Below are positions 11,454 to 23,252 of a stretch of 64,000 nt of DNA, piece after piece. The stretch is from Voacanga thouarsii (taxonomy: Eukaryota > Streptophyta > Magnoliopsida > Gentianales > Apocynaceae). The stretch is taken from NCBI GenBank assembly GCA_026120185.1, contig JANUWF010001631.1, positions 744,001 to 808,000 of the forward strand, written 5' to 3'. Below the pieces are notes generated by a model that saw only the letters and a program-made list of their open reading frames with translations, did no database searches and was not told the DNA's origin. A program made the position numbers and the translations under genes. Within the stretch, counting starts at the first letter, position 1, and each line of letters begins with the position of its first letter.

Positions 11454-13691
11454 AACCGAACACTCCATCTCTCTTGGCCGAATGATTTCATCAACCATGG
11501 CCATGCTTCCTTCATCTTCTTTGGACGAATTTAGACATCTAGGAGTTGAGATCCATTCGAAACTCCTTCAAGGTATTCATCAATCAAGTAAGCCTTTTTA
11601 ACGCTTCTTTTAAATTCTAGATTCATGTTTCTAGGATGATGTTGATAGAAGATGAATCATGAATAGGGTTGAGTATATATTGTTGTGATGAGTTGAGAGG
11701 GAAGCATGAATGTATGTATGAATATGTTGGAGATGGGATTTATGCATGAATGGATTATCTTGGTTGATTGTATGGTGTTTTAGGGTTTAATGCATGTCTC
11801 CATGTCATAGGTAGCATTTGTGATCAAGTATGCTAGAGATTATGTCACCTTTGGTGAATAGGATTCATATTCATGTTGGATTATTGAAGCCATGATTATA
11901 TTTATGCTCGTAGAGGTTAGATCATGTCTTGATAAATTTGGATCTATGCTTATATGCATGATTTGGATGATTTGATGAATTGAAGGGTTGCATATGTTCC
12001 TGATTGTGGTTAGCAGTAGAAATATGATCATGATCTAGTTGTTCCTAATCTAATTTTTATTTCATTAATAAAATATTTAATAATATGATTTTGCTTGAAA
12101 GTTCGAAAAACCCTAGGAAGTAGATTTGAATTATTAAGAGGATATTTTAGTCAATTAAATAGTGGTTTTGAAAGAAATAAAATATATAGGTATTATATGA
12201 CCAAATTACGCCTTTCATGGAAATGATCATAATAAGTAAAATATTTATTATTAAAATTTAATTATTATCTTTTAATCAAAACCTATTATCTTTTATTTAT
12301 TATTTTTCAAGAAAGACTCATTAAAATTTATTTTTAACTAATTTTAGTTATCAATTATTTTCTAACAATTAATTATTAATAAATCATTATTTTACCTAAT
12401 ACCTAAGACTCTTCACCAATTAAACTCTAAATTTAGCATAGCAAGATTTAAACCTTCAACTTATTAGTACTTATTTCCCAAAACATTAATTATTTTGAAT
12501 ATCAAATTAGGCTTAGCTTATAAGCCTATTTATTTATTGTTTGTCCTTAATGCTTGGGACACTAGGTAGTAGTGAGTTAAGTTGTTTTAAATTGAGAAAG
12601 TGAATTTTGGCTTGAGTTTGATTGTGGTTTGTATTTGCCCATGCGGGGTTAGGTCATCTGTTGGAGACCTTTTATTGTGAGCAAGAATCAGGTAAGCTCC
12701 TCCATAAAACCCGATTGATGTAAAATGTTTATTGTGGCAAGCCAAATGTAGAGTGCATGGACACTCGGTTCTGCAAAGGCAATTGTGGATTAACTTCTTT
12801 CTTATGTCAGACAAACAAACTATTTGAAAATCAATAAGCAGATTTACTCAAACTCAAAACTCTTTCCAAAACTGATTTTGACAAAGACTTTGGAAACTCT
12901 TAATTGCCATTTTCATTTGGAAGAGTGCTTTGTTCATTTTCTCCCAAGTGGGAAATGTTGTTCAGTATTCAATAAGGGTGGACTGCTATGGCTAATCTTT
13001 GAGGGGTTTGGGTAAGTCTCTCAGTAGGTGGCCACCTCTGACGGATGAGTCCTGCCCGAATAAGATGTCTGTCCAGTTTATCGTCCCGATCTAAGCTATC
13101 AGTTTATTTTTCAGTCAAGTGACTGTGTTTTACCGAAATGGACACCAGGTTGTTGTTTGGGTATGGAGAAGGTGGAGTATCTTACCTGGTAGGCCGATCA
13201 CCTATCTTTTGTCAATCTGCACAAAGTGTTGGCATTCTGACCGGTTATGGGGCCCAACATGTGGTACCCATGACCACCTTTTTGAGTGATTGATTTTATT
13301 TATTATGTATAGTTGGAAAATCCAAAACACCACTCTTGATTTTGACTAATGTTTATTGCTTGCCTGTGTTCTCTTATAAATGTTTTATACTTTGCATTCA
13401 CGAACTATTTCCACTGGATACTCAAAGCACACACGAACGTACTGAGATTTCTGTCTCACCACCATTTTTACCATGATTTCAGGTCGATCTTGCTGTGGGG
13501 ATGAGTAGCTAGATATTGCTTGCCTTGTAAGACTTTCTGATAAATTTATTTTGTGTAATGCTTTCGGGAGATGAGAGTGGATAAATTTTTTTATGGATTT
13601 GTTTACGGTATTCTTGGTTTTATTCTTGGGTTGTAATAAATTTTAAGTTAAAGTATTATTTTTATTCCGCTATTTTATTTGTGTGACCTAG

Positions 13692-13709
13692 TTATAAAGA
13701 CCCCTTGTC
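13692..13709 (+). promoter_or_regulatory. TATA-like block near LTR 3' end
   Basis: TTATAAAGACCCCTTGTC, 55 bp before the LTR end. The same block is at 23180-23197 (3' LTR), 47360-47377 (LTR-G), and in reverse near 29935, 33561, 49238 and 50527. Conservation across families suggests a promoter or processing role. Confidence 0.5.
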
Positions 13710-13766
13710 ATTCGGACGGGGCAACATCCCCAGCCCTAGTGGGCTTAGGTAACGAGGTGTTACAAG

Positions 13767-13783
13767 TGGTATCAGAGCCTAGG
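13767..13783 (+). other. Gypsy-A primer-binding site
   Basis: TGGTATCAGAGCCTAGG lies 2 bp after the 5' LTR end. This is the standard plant primer-binding site pairing with the 3' end of initiator methionine tRNA, which primes minus-strand cDNA. Confidence 0.93.
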
Positions 13784-13863
13784 TTATAGGCAAATATTGA
13801 TAGTGTTTATTCTTTTTACTTAAGTTTATATCTTTATCTAACTTATCTTGTTGATGTTGTAGG

Positions 13864-14403
13864 ATGGTTAGGATGTTTAGGATCGTGAGGAAAGGGCAGC
13901 CATGGCACCGGCCTATCCCTATATACCCGGAGGACCATCCAGTTCCCCAGCCTGCCCCTCAGCCAGTTATCCCTATGGAGGATAGCAGTGATGATGAGGT
14001 CCAGATCATTGAGCCACCCCCAATTCCGGTGACAGACATAAGTTTTGATAGTGAGGATGAGGTGATAGTAGTGGAGTATGAACCCCACCCTCACAATCTT
14101 GAGGTGTACTTAGCAGCCGATAGTGATGATCCGGGGGAGATAGACTATGAGTCTCCATCTAGGCCTTCTTTCCTTCATTCTTTCAGCCGAGTTGAGCCTG
14201 GGGAGAGTTCCAGGTGCCTGGGGAAGGAGCCAATGGGGGGATTTGCCAGTGAGGTTGGGGTGGATTTTTCTAAGAACTCTGGGGGATGGTTATATGAGGC
14301 TGATGATGAGGATTCTAATGAGGACTGGCGAACTAGGAGTTATTTTGATTTGGATGTTTATTTGTTTATAATTTTTCTAGAACTTTTATGTCAAGGATTT
14401 TAA
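13864..14403 (+). CDS. Acidic upstream reading frame of Gypsy-A, between PBS and gag
   Basis: An intact ATG-started frame of 179 codons begins 81 bp after the primer-binding site, before gag. The N-terminal 20 residues are basic (RIVRKGQPWHRP), followed by a proline-rich stretch and then a long acidic region with DSSDDEV, DSEDEV, DSDDPGEID and EADDEDSNEDW motifs; the last 15 residues are hydrophobic. I do not recognise a domain. Gypsy-C has a similarly placed acidic frame (48417-49037). It may be a separate accessory protein, or an N-terminal gag extension joined by splicing over 14404-14570, since the AG before 14580 could be an acceptor. The fact that it is open while gag and pol are full of stops is notable. 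Confidence 0.55.
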   Translation: MVRMFRIVRKGQPWHRPIPIYPEDHPVPQPAPQPVIPMEDSSDDEVQIIEPPPIPVTDISFDSEDEVIVVEYEPHPHNLEVYLAADSDDPGEIDYESPSRPSFLHSFSRVEPGESSRCLGKEPMGGFASEVGVDFSKNSGGWLYEADDEDSNEDWRTRSYFDLDVYLFIIFLELLCQGF

Positions 14404-14567
14404 TTCTACTTTCTATCCAAATTTTGAATTTTTGCAAGTCCATTTTTGAAAGAAAATTTATTCCTTAGGCAAAGTTTACATCTGATTTCTATTTACATAT
14501 ATTTAACTATGAATGCATGTGCAACTAAAATGATTTAAACCTTAAATGCATACACATATCATTTGGG

Positions 14568-15700
14568 GTGTGGTTTAGAAGGGCACCCAAGCATCGTGCA
14601 GCTTTAGCAGGTGGAAGGGTTCCGGAAGTCAATCAAGGGGCACCGGAAGTAGAAATAGCCCAGATGCAAGCACCCAACCGGGGTGAAAGGAATAGTCTAA
14701 ATATGGGTTCGGGGTCTGAAGTTGCAGTTGATATGACCATGGGCCAGGCATTCAGCAAGATGGCTAAGATTTTGCAGTCTATGACCGAGCGACGGAACCC
14801 AAGGGGTGAAGACGAGGCCTTAGAGCAGTTCCTGAAGTTTCAACCGCCCGCTTTTATGGGCGAAGCGTAACAAGACTAGAAGGCAGAGAAATGGGTTGAG
14901 CAAATAGACGATACATTCGCAACGCTCCAGTACATTGAGGAGTGGATGGTTAAGTTTGTAGCTTTCCGATTGAGAGGACCAGCTCGAGCAAGGTGGCATC
15001 GGGTCCAAGACGATTGGGAGATAGTCGAGCAGGAATGGACGTGGTCCAACTTTTTTGAAGCCTTCAGGGCTGAGTACATCCTACAGTGGACTATGGAGAA
15101 ACGAGAGCATGAATATTAGAATCTGTGGCAGGGAAGCGTGTCGGTGGCCCAGTACGCAGTCTGGTTCACCAAGTTGTCCAAATACTGCAAGAGATTGGTG
15201 GACACCGAATAGAATAGGACGAGGCAATTCATCAAGGGGCTGAGACCGGAGTTGAGGAGAGTATTGGCACCTACTCCACTAACAACCTATTCGGGGGCTG
15301 TAGACACAGCTACACGAACGAAAAATGAAGATCGCAGCAGGATGGTGGCAAAGCCCTTCCAGCCACCAAGGTAGCCGCAGGGACACTTCTCGAGACCGCA
15401 ACCCCACAAACGTCTCACTAATCACCAATGGCAGAACAGGGGAAAGCAAGCTCGGACAGTACCGGGAGGACCTGCCTCAAATCTTCCATCATGCAGGCAG
15501 TGTGGAAGGAAAGGCTATACTGAGAGGAATTGTTGGTCTAAGGGTGGTGAAAGGAAATGCTATCACTTTGGCGACCCGAACTACCTGAGGAATACTTGCC
15601 CCAAATTGCACCAAGTTGGGCAAGGAAACCCGGCTCAGAACCCGGGGCCCAACTGAGCCAACACCACGGGAGCATCCAGGAGTGGAGCACTGAAGCCGCA
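14568..15700 (+). pseudogene. Gypsy-A gag, one frame with nonsense codons
   Basis: The frame opens at a GTG near 14568 with no nearby ATG, and begins with the basic RRAPKHRAALAGG segment. The capsid part follows, with WVEQIDDTFATLQYIEEW, LRGPARARWH and the FFEAFRAEYI region, then two zinc knuckles at 15492-15533 and 15558-15599. All lie in one frame, broken only by stops (for example 14868, 14877, 15117, 15210, 15372, 15654). In both knuckles the zinc-binding His is replaced by Tyr, and one Cys is replaced by Phe in the second. Gag and pol appear to have been one continuous frame, as in chromoviruses. Confidence 0.85.
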
Positions 15701-16140
15701 AGTGAAGGCCTAGGTATTTGCTCTGAACAAAGAGGAAGTTGGGGCCGATGCAGCGGTGGTAGAAGTTACATTCACTATTCAAGGACATTTCGTTAATGCT
15801 TTGATTAATCCTGGCTCTACGAATTCCTCTATAAACAAGTTGTGTGCATGTTATTTGGGTTGGGATGGAGTGGAGCTACCTTTCACTTTAGTGGTGAGCA
15901 CACCTCTGGGGAAAATGGTGCAAGCAGATTGGTATGTGAAAGATTGTAAAATTAATGTGGGGAGAGAAAGTCTGGAGAGAGATTTGATAGTATTAGACCT
16001 TGAAGATTATGACTTAATTTTGGGGATGGACTAGTTAGCCAAACATGGGGCTAGGGTAGACTGTAAAAATAAGTCAGTCCAGTTCATCAGACCGGGTTGT
16101 GATGTATTGGAATTTAATGGCAAGAGGGTGAAACAATGTA
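15701..16140 (+). pseudogene. Gypsy-A protease, catalytic Asp lost
   Basis: It continues in the gag frame. The aspartic protease reads ALINPGSTNSSIN at about 15796-15834, where the family has Asp in L-I-D-x-G-S; here it is Asn. The flap-region segment YLGWDGVELPFTLVVSTPLG follows, then LEDYDLILGMD, then a TAG at 16032 at a position that is Trp in Gypsy-B. The protease would release gag and pol parts from the polyprotein; this copy cannot. Confidence 0.83.
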
Positions 16141-16149
16141 AGTATTTGA

Positions 16150-16994
16150 TCGCGGGGGGCTAAGGCCCTGAAATTGTTGAAGCACGGGTGTCAAGGGTAC
16201 CTGGCTTATGTGATAAACAAGCCGAAGGACCAGTGCACTCTGGAAGACACTGAAGTAGTGAAGGATTTTCCCGATGTGTTTTCGGCGAAGCTTGATTCTC
16301 TACCTCCCAGCCGAGAAGTGGAATTCACCATCGACTTAGTTCTAGAAGTGGAACCAGTATCGCGGACTCCGTACCGGATGGCACCGACAGAACTGAAAGA
16401 GTTGAAGGAACAATTGGAAGAATTAGTAAGCCAAGGTTATATCAAACTGAGCACGTCGTGAAGAAAAAGGACGGAACTTTAAGGTTATGCATCGATTACC
16501 GGGGGTTGAACAACTTGACGATCAAGAACAAGTATCCCCTATCGTTGATTGATGAGCTATTCGACCAGTTGCAAGGATATAGTTGTTACTCCAAATTGGA
16601 CCTGAGGCAAGGGTACTACCAAGTGTGGATAAAAGAGGAAGATATTCCTAAGATGGCCTTCAATATTAGATATAGACACTATGAGTTCGTGGTAATGCCG
16701 TTCGGGGTGACTAACACCACAGCAGTATTCATGGACCTGATGCACCGAGTGTTCCGACCCTATCTGGACAAGTTCGTGGTGGTCTTCATCGACAATATTT
16801 TGATCTTCTCCAAGAGTCCGGATAAGCATGCGGAGCATCTGAAGCTCGTACTGGAGAAGCTTCGAGAGCACAGGCTGTATGCTAAGTTCAGCAAGTGCAA
16901 ATTCTGGTTGGACAGTGTGGCATTCCTTAGCCATGTGGTGACCAAGGAGGGAATCAAGGTGGACCCGACAAAGGTTGAAGCTGCATTAGACTAG
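16150..16994 (+). pseudogene. Gypsy-A reverse transcriptase, broken
   Basis: A frameshift near 16150 moves the reading into another frame (16174-16461: the NKPKDQCTLEDTEVV linker and the RT N-terminus up to GYIKLSTS). A short deletion near 16455, removing about eight residues of the family's P-W-G-A-P region, returns it to the first frame. Then come [18 protein letters not shown], the MPFGVTN segment and the catalytic box. That box reads FIDN at 16785-16796, the second Asp changed to Asn, whereas Gypsy-C keeps two Asp. The stop at 16992 is at a Trp position. Confidence 0.88.
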
Positions 16995-17609
16995 AAGTAT
17001 CCGGAGAGTATCACCGAGATCCGGAGTTTCTTGGGAATGGCTGGTTACTACCGAAGGTTTATGAAGGGATTTTCGACACTCGCATTGCCAATGACCCGAT
17101 TGTTGCGAAAGGATATTCCATTTTTATGGAATGACAAATGTGAAAAAAGTTTTCAAGAACTAAAGTACAGACTGATGACAGCACCGGTATTGAGTCTACC
17201 GGAGGAAGGGAAACCTTACATGCTGTATACCGACGCTTCGAAAGAAGGATTGGGAGGAGTGTTGATGCAGGATCGGAAGGTGATCGCTTACGCTTCTCGG
17301 AAGCTAAGACCTCATAAAGTGAACTACCCTACTCATGATCTGGAGCTGGCAGCTATAGTGTTCGCCCTAAAGAGATAGTGACACTACCTGTACGGAGCTG
17401 AATATGAGGTGTTCACCGACCATAAGAGTCTGAAGCATACCTTCACTCAAAAGGATCTGAACTTGAGGCAGCGAAGCTGGATGGAATTCATGGAAGAATA
17501 CCGTTGTCCAATCAACTACTATCCCGGGAAGGCCAACGTTGTGGCGGACGCCCTGAGCAGGAAAGTTGGAATGGGCAAACTAAGGGTACAGGAAATGCAA
17601 GCGATTTAG
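16995..17609 (+). pseudogene. Gypsy-A RNase H, broken by one nonsense codon
   Basis: In the same frame as RT. It shows [13 protein letters not shown], the RT connection, then [13 protein letters not shown] with the first RNase H Asp, [13 protein letters not shown] with the Glu, and [12 protein letters not shown] with the next Asp. [11 protein letters not shown] is the usual C-terminal end. The only break inside is TAG at 17376, where Gypsy-C has Trp. The frame ends in TAG at 17607. This is the best preserved enzyme domain of Gypsy-A. Confidence 0.88.
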
Positions 17610-18531
17610 GATGTGTTGGACAGAAGGGTGGAAGTGCAAGACAAAGGAATTGTCATTAGCAATTTGAGGTTGGTGCCAGATTTGAAGAGGGAAATCGTGG
17701 AAGCTCAGTAAAGCAACGTCGAGTTTCAGCTTTTCAAGAATAGGGAGCTTACACGGCCGAGCAGTGAATTACGTCAAGACAAGATGGGAGTTCTACATTT
17801 CAGAGATCGATTGTGTGTACTCGGAGAGCAACAATTAAAGGACCGAATTTTGGAAGAGGCGCACAAGAGCAAGTACGCTATTCATCCGAGGGAATTTTGT
17901 CACCAGGCTTCCCATGTCAAAGACTCAAATGGATGCCATATGGATACAGGTGGATCGACTGACCAAGTTGGCCCATTTCATACCCGTGAATGTGAGGACT
18001 CGATGGAGAAGCTGGCTCAGACTTATGTTTGAGAAATAGTCCGACTGCATGGAGTGCCTTCGAGCATAGTGTCAAACCGAGACCCGAGGTTTACATTTCG
18101 TTTTTAGGAAAAGTTTCTGGAAGCGATCTAAAATTCAGTACGATGGCACATCCACAGACCGATGGACAGTCAAAAGGGTTATTCAAATATTGGAAGATAT
18201 GCTGAGAGCCAGTGTCCTGGACTTCGGGGACAAGTGGATAAAGTTTGTACCGTATGCCGAACTGTCATATAATAATAGCTACCAAGCCTCAATTGGGATG
18301 GCACCGTATGAGGCTTTGTATGGGCACAAATGTCAGGTACCATTTTATTGGAGTTGGTCCGAAGATGGTCATGTAAGCAAAATCAGAGAAGCATGTGTCC
18401 AACAAATGCTGGATAAAGTGAAACTAATCAGGGAAAGGTTAAAGACGGCACAGAGTCGGCAGAAGAGCTATGCGGACAACCGGCGTAGAGAATTGGAATT
18501 TCAAGTTGGGGACAGCATATTTTTGAAATAA
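17610..18531 (+). pseudogene. Gypsy-A integrase with internal deletion
   Basis: After the tether the frame reaches SKYAIHP, the start of the integrase zinc finger, at about 17890. It then jumps directly to the segment around the family's V-D-R-L-T-K, so the HHCC zinc finger and the first catalytic Asp region are missing (about 300 bp by comparison with Gypsy-B). Next come EIVRLHGVPSSIV and SNRDPRF, where the catalytic Asp reads Asn, with stops at the Trp of the F-W-E region and elsewhere. From 18190 the third part is open: MLRASVLDFGDKW, ELSYNNSYQASIGMAPYEAL and the C-terminal GDSIFLK segment. Confidence 0.85.
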
Positions 18532-18930
18532 ACGTTGAATAGGGGAATTTTGAAGCATCTGAAGGGCGGAAAGTTGAATCCGAGATATTTGGGGCCGTTT
18601 TCGATTAAGGAAAGGATTGGACCGATAGCTTACCGATTGGACCTGCCATATGGGTTGACGGGAATTCATGATGTGTTCTATGTGTCACAATTGAAGAAGT
18701 ACAATGCTGATCCAAGTCATGTATTGAATGTTGAACCATTAGTGTTGCAACCAGACCTGAGCTATGTGGAGAAACCTGTACGAATATTGGACCGTAGTGT
18801 CAAGACTCTCCGAAACAAATAGATATTGATGGTTAAGGTTCTATAGGAGCATCATGGAACATGAGCTGCCACGTGGAAATTAGAAGAGTGGGTGAAACGG
18901 AAGTATCCCGAGCTGAAATAGAGGTATACT
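18532..18930 (+). pseudogene. Gypsy-A integrase C-terminus and chromodomain
   Basis: In the frame of the upstream integrase part. It has LNPRYLGPFSIKERIGPIAY, GIHDVFYVSQLKKY, then a chromodomain beginning near PDLSYVEKPVRILDR. The chromodomain continues past stops at 18820 and 18844 with the EHHGT, ATWKLEEWVKRKYPEL segment, to a TAG near 18918. A chromodomain at the pol C-terminus directs integration toward heterochromatin in chromoviruses, and supports the Tekay-like assignment. Confidence 0.85.
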
Positions 18931-18954
18931 TGAATTTCGGGACGAAATTCTTCT

Positions 18955-18967
18955 AAGGAGGGGAGGA
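18955..18967 (+). other. Gypsy-A polypurine tract
   Basis: AAGGAGGGGAGGA directly precedes the TG of the 3' LTR at 18968, as required for plus-strand priming. Confidence 0.92.
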
Positions 18968-21900
18968 TGTGAAACCCCAGTCGAACCAACCTTAGATTAA
19001 GGGGGATGGGATGCATATCATTCTTTATTGCATGTTTAAATATATTTTTATATGATTTTATGTGTATTGAATTTGTGTTTTATAATGTAGAGGGCTTGAT
19101 TATGATTATTGAGTGAGAAGGGCAAAATAGTAATTTTTGCTAGAGGTGGAAAAAAGGTGATAGCTTGAGGGTTGAATAGGAAAATATTTTTAGAAAGAAA
19201 ATAAGAACAAGAATTGTTGTGGTTTAGTGGTTAGAACTTTCGAATTAATTCTTGAGGTATTGGGTTCAAATTCCATCACAGGAGCTTTAGCGTGATTAAA
19301 TTTTATTTTTGCTTGGGAAGTGTTATTTTTGGCCTTATGTGCTTTGGAGTAGGGTAGAGATGTTGTCCTAAGAGAAACCTGATTGGAGTATCCTAATCCT
19401 ACTCTTTTGCCCTACACAAAATTCCTAAGGGGAATTCATTTGCTCTTGATCTTTAATTTTTCCTATTTCTCAATCCATTAGGATGTTCAATTTGTTCAAG
19501 CCAATTTTATTCTAGAAAAATTCCAGCAATGTGCTGTGGCTTTGAAGGTTCAAAATGTCTTAGTAAAAGATATCTTATGGACTGAAACCATGGAAGAGGG
19601 GGAAAGATTTCAAGTGAATTAATTTCTCTAGTAAACTTTCAAAAACTTCACTCTAGCTAGGTTCATTTTCCTTCATGCATAGAACTGAAATTTTTCTAGC
19701 TTCTTGTGCCTTCAAGGTGTCGAAATTCTTAGCCATTATTCCCTCCTAAATGCTGCCAGAAAATGGCCTTTTGATCAGCTTGAAACCTGAATTTATCTGG
19801 CCATTTTTAGACTGCACAATGGCTGTGTAAAAACGGAAAAATTCCAGGGCAAAATCGTAGCTTTGGAGGTCCGAAACCAAGCTGTTTTCTTTCAGTTTTT
19901 GTTCAGCATCTTAGCCACATTTTTCCTCCATAAAGAATGCTGGAAACCAGCCATGAAAGACCCCTAAAATCCCCTTCAAACTCTCTACAAGCTGACAAGA
20001 AAGTGGCAGCCGAAAACTGCCCTGAAATTCCAGCCTTGCGAAAATTCTGTGCAAGAAAACTTTCCAGCTTTGTTTCCTAATTCATCCCTAGTTGAAACCT
20101 CAGCTTTCTTCTGCATAAAACCTCCTTAAAAAGCCATTAGCTGAAATCCATTGTCCTCCCCAAGCTTCTGCATGAAATTCAGACATGGCTACCCAAAAAT
20201 CTCCCCAACAAATCTCTACAATCATGTTTGATTAGTTACCAAAATTCCAGCCACCATAATTTAGCAACCTTCCATAAAATATCCCTCAAACAACCAGACA
20301 TTTCCTCCACCATTATACTCCTTATTTTCAGCCACCCTTAGCCTCCTTCAACCAGCTCTCATCCAGCCGAAATACTGCACAAGCAGTTGGCCATGGCAGC
20401 TTCCCAACAGCTCTCCAATAATCAAAGATATTCTTGTTATATTTAGTTTCCAAATTTCCTTCCCAAAAATATTCTTTAAGGATTTCAACAACTAGCCGTT
20501 CCTTTTCCCATCCAAACCATAAAATCATCTACCACAACCCTACAAGCACTCGGCCAACCCTAATCCCTTCAAAAATTCGGCAGCCTCCAATCTAAAAGCT
20601 CTCAATTTTCTTCAACCATCAAGAACACATAGTACACCGAGAACACCTACTCCTTCCTTTCACCAAATACCTCTCCAAATCACGTCAAACTTCTTCTAAA
20701 AATTCTATATTTCATATATACACTACCGTGAGTCTATCCATACCATTTTTAACATCAAACACTAAAATCCAACTTGCACTTTTGGATCAAAAACAGAAAA
20801 TTTTGTGAAGGCTAAAGAACACCTTCAAGGTAGGTTTATTCAATCAACTTCAACTTCGCTAATTTTCAATCTCTAATAAACATATATGTGTTTAAGCATG
20901 CTAATGGACATTCTTCTTCTCTTCTCTTCTCTTCTCTCTCTCTCTCTCTCTCGACCAAACACTCCCTCTCTCTTTGCCGAATGATTTCATCAACCATGGC
21001 CATGCTTCCTTCATCTTCTTTGGACGAATTTAGACATCTAGGAGTTGAGATCCATTCGAAACTCCTTCAAGGTATTCATCAATCAAATAAGCCTTTTTAA
21101 CCCTTCTTTTAAATTCTAGATTCATGTCTCTAGGATGATGTTGATAGAAGATGAATCATAAATAGGGTTGAGTATATATTGTTGTGATGAGTTGAGAGGG
21201 AAGCACGAATATATGTATGAATATGTTGGAGATGGGATTTATGCATGAATTATCTTGGTTGATTGTATGGTGTTTTAGGGTTTAATGCATGTCTCCATGT
21301 CATATGTAGCATTTGTGATCAAGTATGCTAGAGATTATGTCACATTTGGTGAATAGGATTTATATTCATGTTGGATTATTGAAGCTATGATTATATTTAT
21401 GCTAGTAGAGGTTAGATCATGCTTTATAAATATGGATCTATACTTATACGCATGATTTGTAGGATTTGATGAATTGAAGGGTTGTATATGTTCCTGATTG
21501 TGGTTAGCAATAGAAATATGATCATGATCTAGTTATTCCTAAGCTAATTTTTTTTCATTAATAATATATTTAATAATATGATTTTGCTAGAAAATTCAAA
21601 AAACCCTAAGAAGTTGATTTGAATTATTAAAAGGATATTTTAGTCAATTAAATAGTGGTTTTGAAAGAAATAAAATATATAGGTATTATATGACCAAATG
21701 ATGCCTTTTATGGGAATGATCATAATAAGTAAAATATTTATTATTAAAATTTAATTATTATCTTTTAATCAAAACCTATTAAAATTTATTTTTTTAAGCA
21801 ATTAAAATTTATTTTCAACTAATTTTAGTTATCAATTATTTTCTAACAATTATTTATTAATAAATCATTTTTTACCTAATACCTAAGACTCTTCACCAAT

Positions 21901-23252
21901 TAAACTCTGAATTTAGCATAACAAGATTTAAACCTTCAACTTATTAGTACTTTTTTTCCAAAACATTAATTATTTTAAATATCAAATTAGGCTTAGCTTA
22001 TAAACCTATTTATTTATTGTTTGTCCTTAATGCTTGGTACACTAGGATCATGGTAGTAGTGAGTTAAGTTGTTTTAAATTGAGAAATTGAATTTTGGCTT
22101 GAGTTTGATTGTGGTTTGTATTTGCCCATGCAGGGTTAGGTCAACTGTTGGAGACTTTTTATTGTGAGCAAGAATCAGGTAAGCTCCTGCATAAAACCCG
22201 ATTGATGTAAAATGTTTATTATGGCAAGCCAAATGTAGAGTGCATGGACACTCGGTTCTACAAAGGCAATTTTGGATTAACTTCTTTCTTATGTCAGACA
22301 AACAAACTACTTGAAAATCAATAAGCAAATTTACTTAAACTCAAAACTCTTTCCAAAACTGATTTTGACAAAGACTTTGGAAACCCTTAATTGCCATTTT
22401 CACGCAGAACGGTGTTTTGTTCATTTTCTCCCAAGTGGGAAACGTCATTGAGTACTTAATAAGGGTAGACTGCTAAGGCTAGTCTTTGAGGGGTTAGGGT
22501 AAGTCCCTCAGTAGGTGGCCACCTCTAAGGGATGTGTTCTGCTCGGATAAGATGTCAGTCCAGTAGGTCATGCCAGTCTGAGCTAGAAGTTTATTTTTCA
22601 GTCAAGTGACTATGTTTTGCCGGAATGGACACCCGGCTGTTGCTTGGGTATAGAGAAGGAGGAGTATCTTGCCCAGTAGGCCGATCATCTATCTTTTGTC
22701 AGTCTGCACAAAGTGTCGGCATTTTGACCGGTTATGGGACCCAACGTGTGGTAACCCATGACCACCTTTTTCAGTGGTTGATTTTATTGATTATGTATGG
22801 TTGGAAAAGCCAAAACACCATTCTTGATCTTGACTAATGTTTATTGCTTGTTAGTGTTCTCTTATAAAGGTTTTATACTTTGCATTCACAAACTATTTCC
22901 ACTGGACACTCAAAGCACACATGGACTTACTGAGATTTCTGTCTCACCACCATTTTGACCAGGATTTCAGGTCGATCGTGCTGTGGGAATGAGTAGCTAG
23001 ATATTTCTTGCCTTGGAAGACTTTCTGATAAATTTATTTTATGTAATGCTTTGGGGAGATGAGAGTGGACAAATTTTATTATGGATTTGTTTATGGTATT
23101 CTTAGATTGATTCTTGGGTTATAATAAATTTTAAGTTAAAGTATTATTTTTATTCTGCTATTTTATTTGTGTGACCTAGTTATAAAGACCCCTTGTCCTT
23201 CGGATGGTGTGACATCCCCAGCCCTGGCGGGCCTAGGTAGCGGGGTGTTACA
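18968..23252 (+). repeat. Gypsy-A 3' LTR
   Basis: 4285 bp, TGTGAAACCCC to GGGGTGTTACA. It aligns along its length with the 5' LTR, with scattered substitutions and a few short indels (for example near 21790). It keeps the tRNA-like module (A box 19220-19230, B box 19263-19274), the CT tract and the TTATAAAGACCCCTTGTC block (23180-23197). No gene. Confidence 0.92.

Larger units (their letters stand above)
9476..13764 (+). repeat. Gypsy-A 5' LTR
   Basis: Starts TGTGAAAACCC and ends GAGGTGTTACA, 2 bp before the primer-binding site. Contents worth noting: a tRNA-like module at 9729-9783, a CT-rich tract at 11421-11453, and the block TTATAAAGACCCCTTGTC at 13692-13709. The last could be a TATA-type promoter 55-70 bp from the LTR end. 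No gene is supported; short open frames inside it are also in the 3' LTR simply because the LTRs are copies. Confidence 0.92.
9476..23252 (+). mobile_element. Gypsy-A, full-length Ty3/Gypsy chromovirus (Tekay/Del-like)
   Basis: Complete in outline at 13.8 kb: 5' LTR 9476-13764, primer-binding site 13767-13783, an acidic upstream frame, gag, protease, RT, RNase H, integrase, chromodomain, polypurine tract, and 3' LTR 18968-23252. The two LTRs are 4289 and 4285 bp and look roughly nine-tenths identical in the blocks I compared. Flanks are both Copia LTR sequence, so the element landed inside that LTR. The 5-bp flanks, ATATG on the left and TCATG on the right, agree at 3 of 5 positions and may be a decayed target duplication. 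All coding parts are damaged. Confidence 0.93.

Noticed and set aside
11485..11602. Small frame with ATG (MAMLPSSSLDEFRHLG...) present in both Gypsy-A LTRs (also 20980-21100)
   Set aside because: Its presence in both copies follows from LTR duplication. It is short, begins in a pyrimidine-rich area and has no domain, so it is not evidence of a gene.
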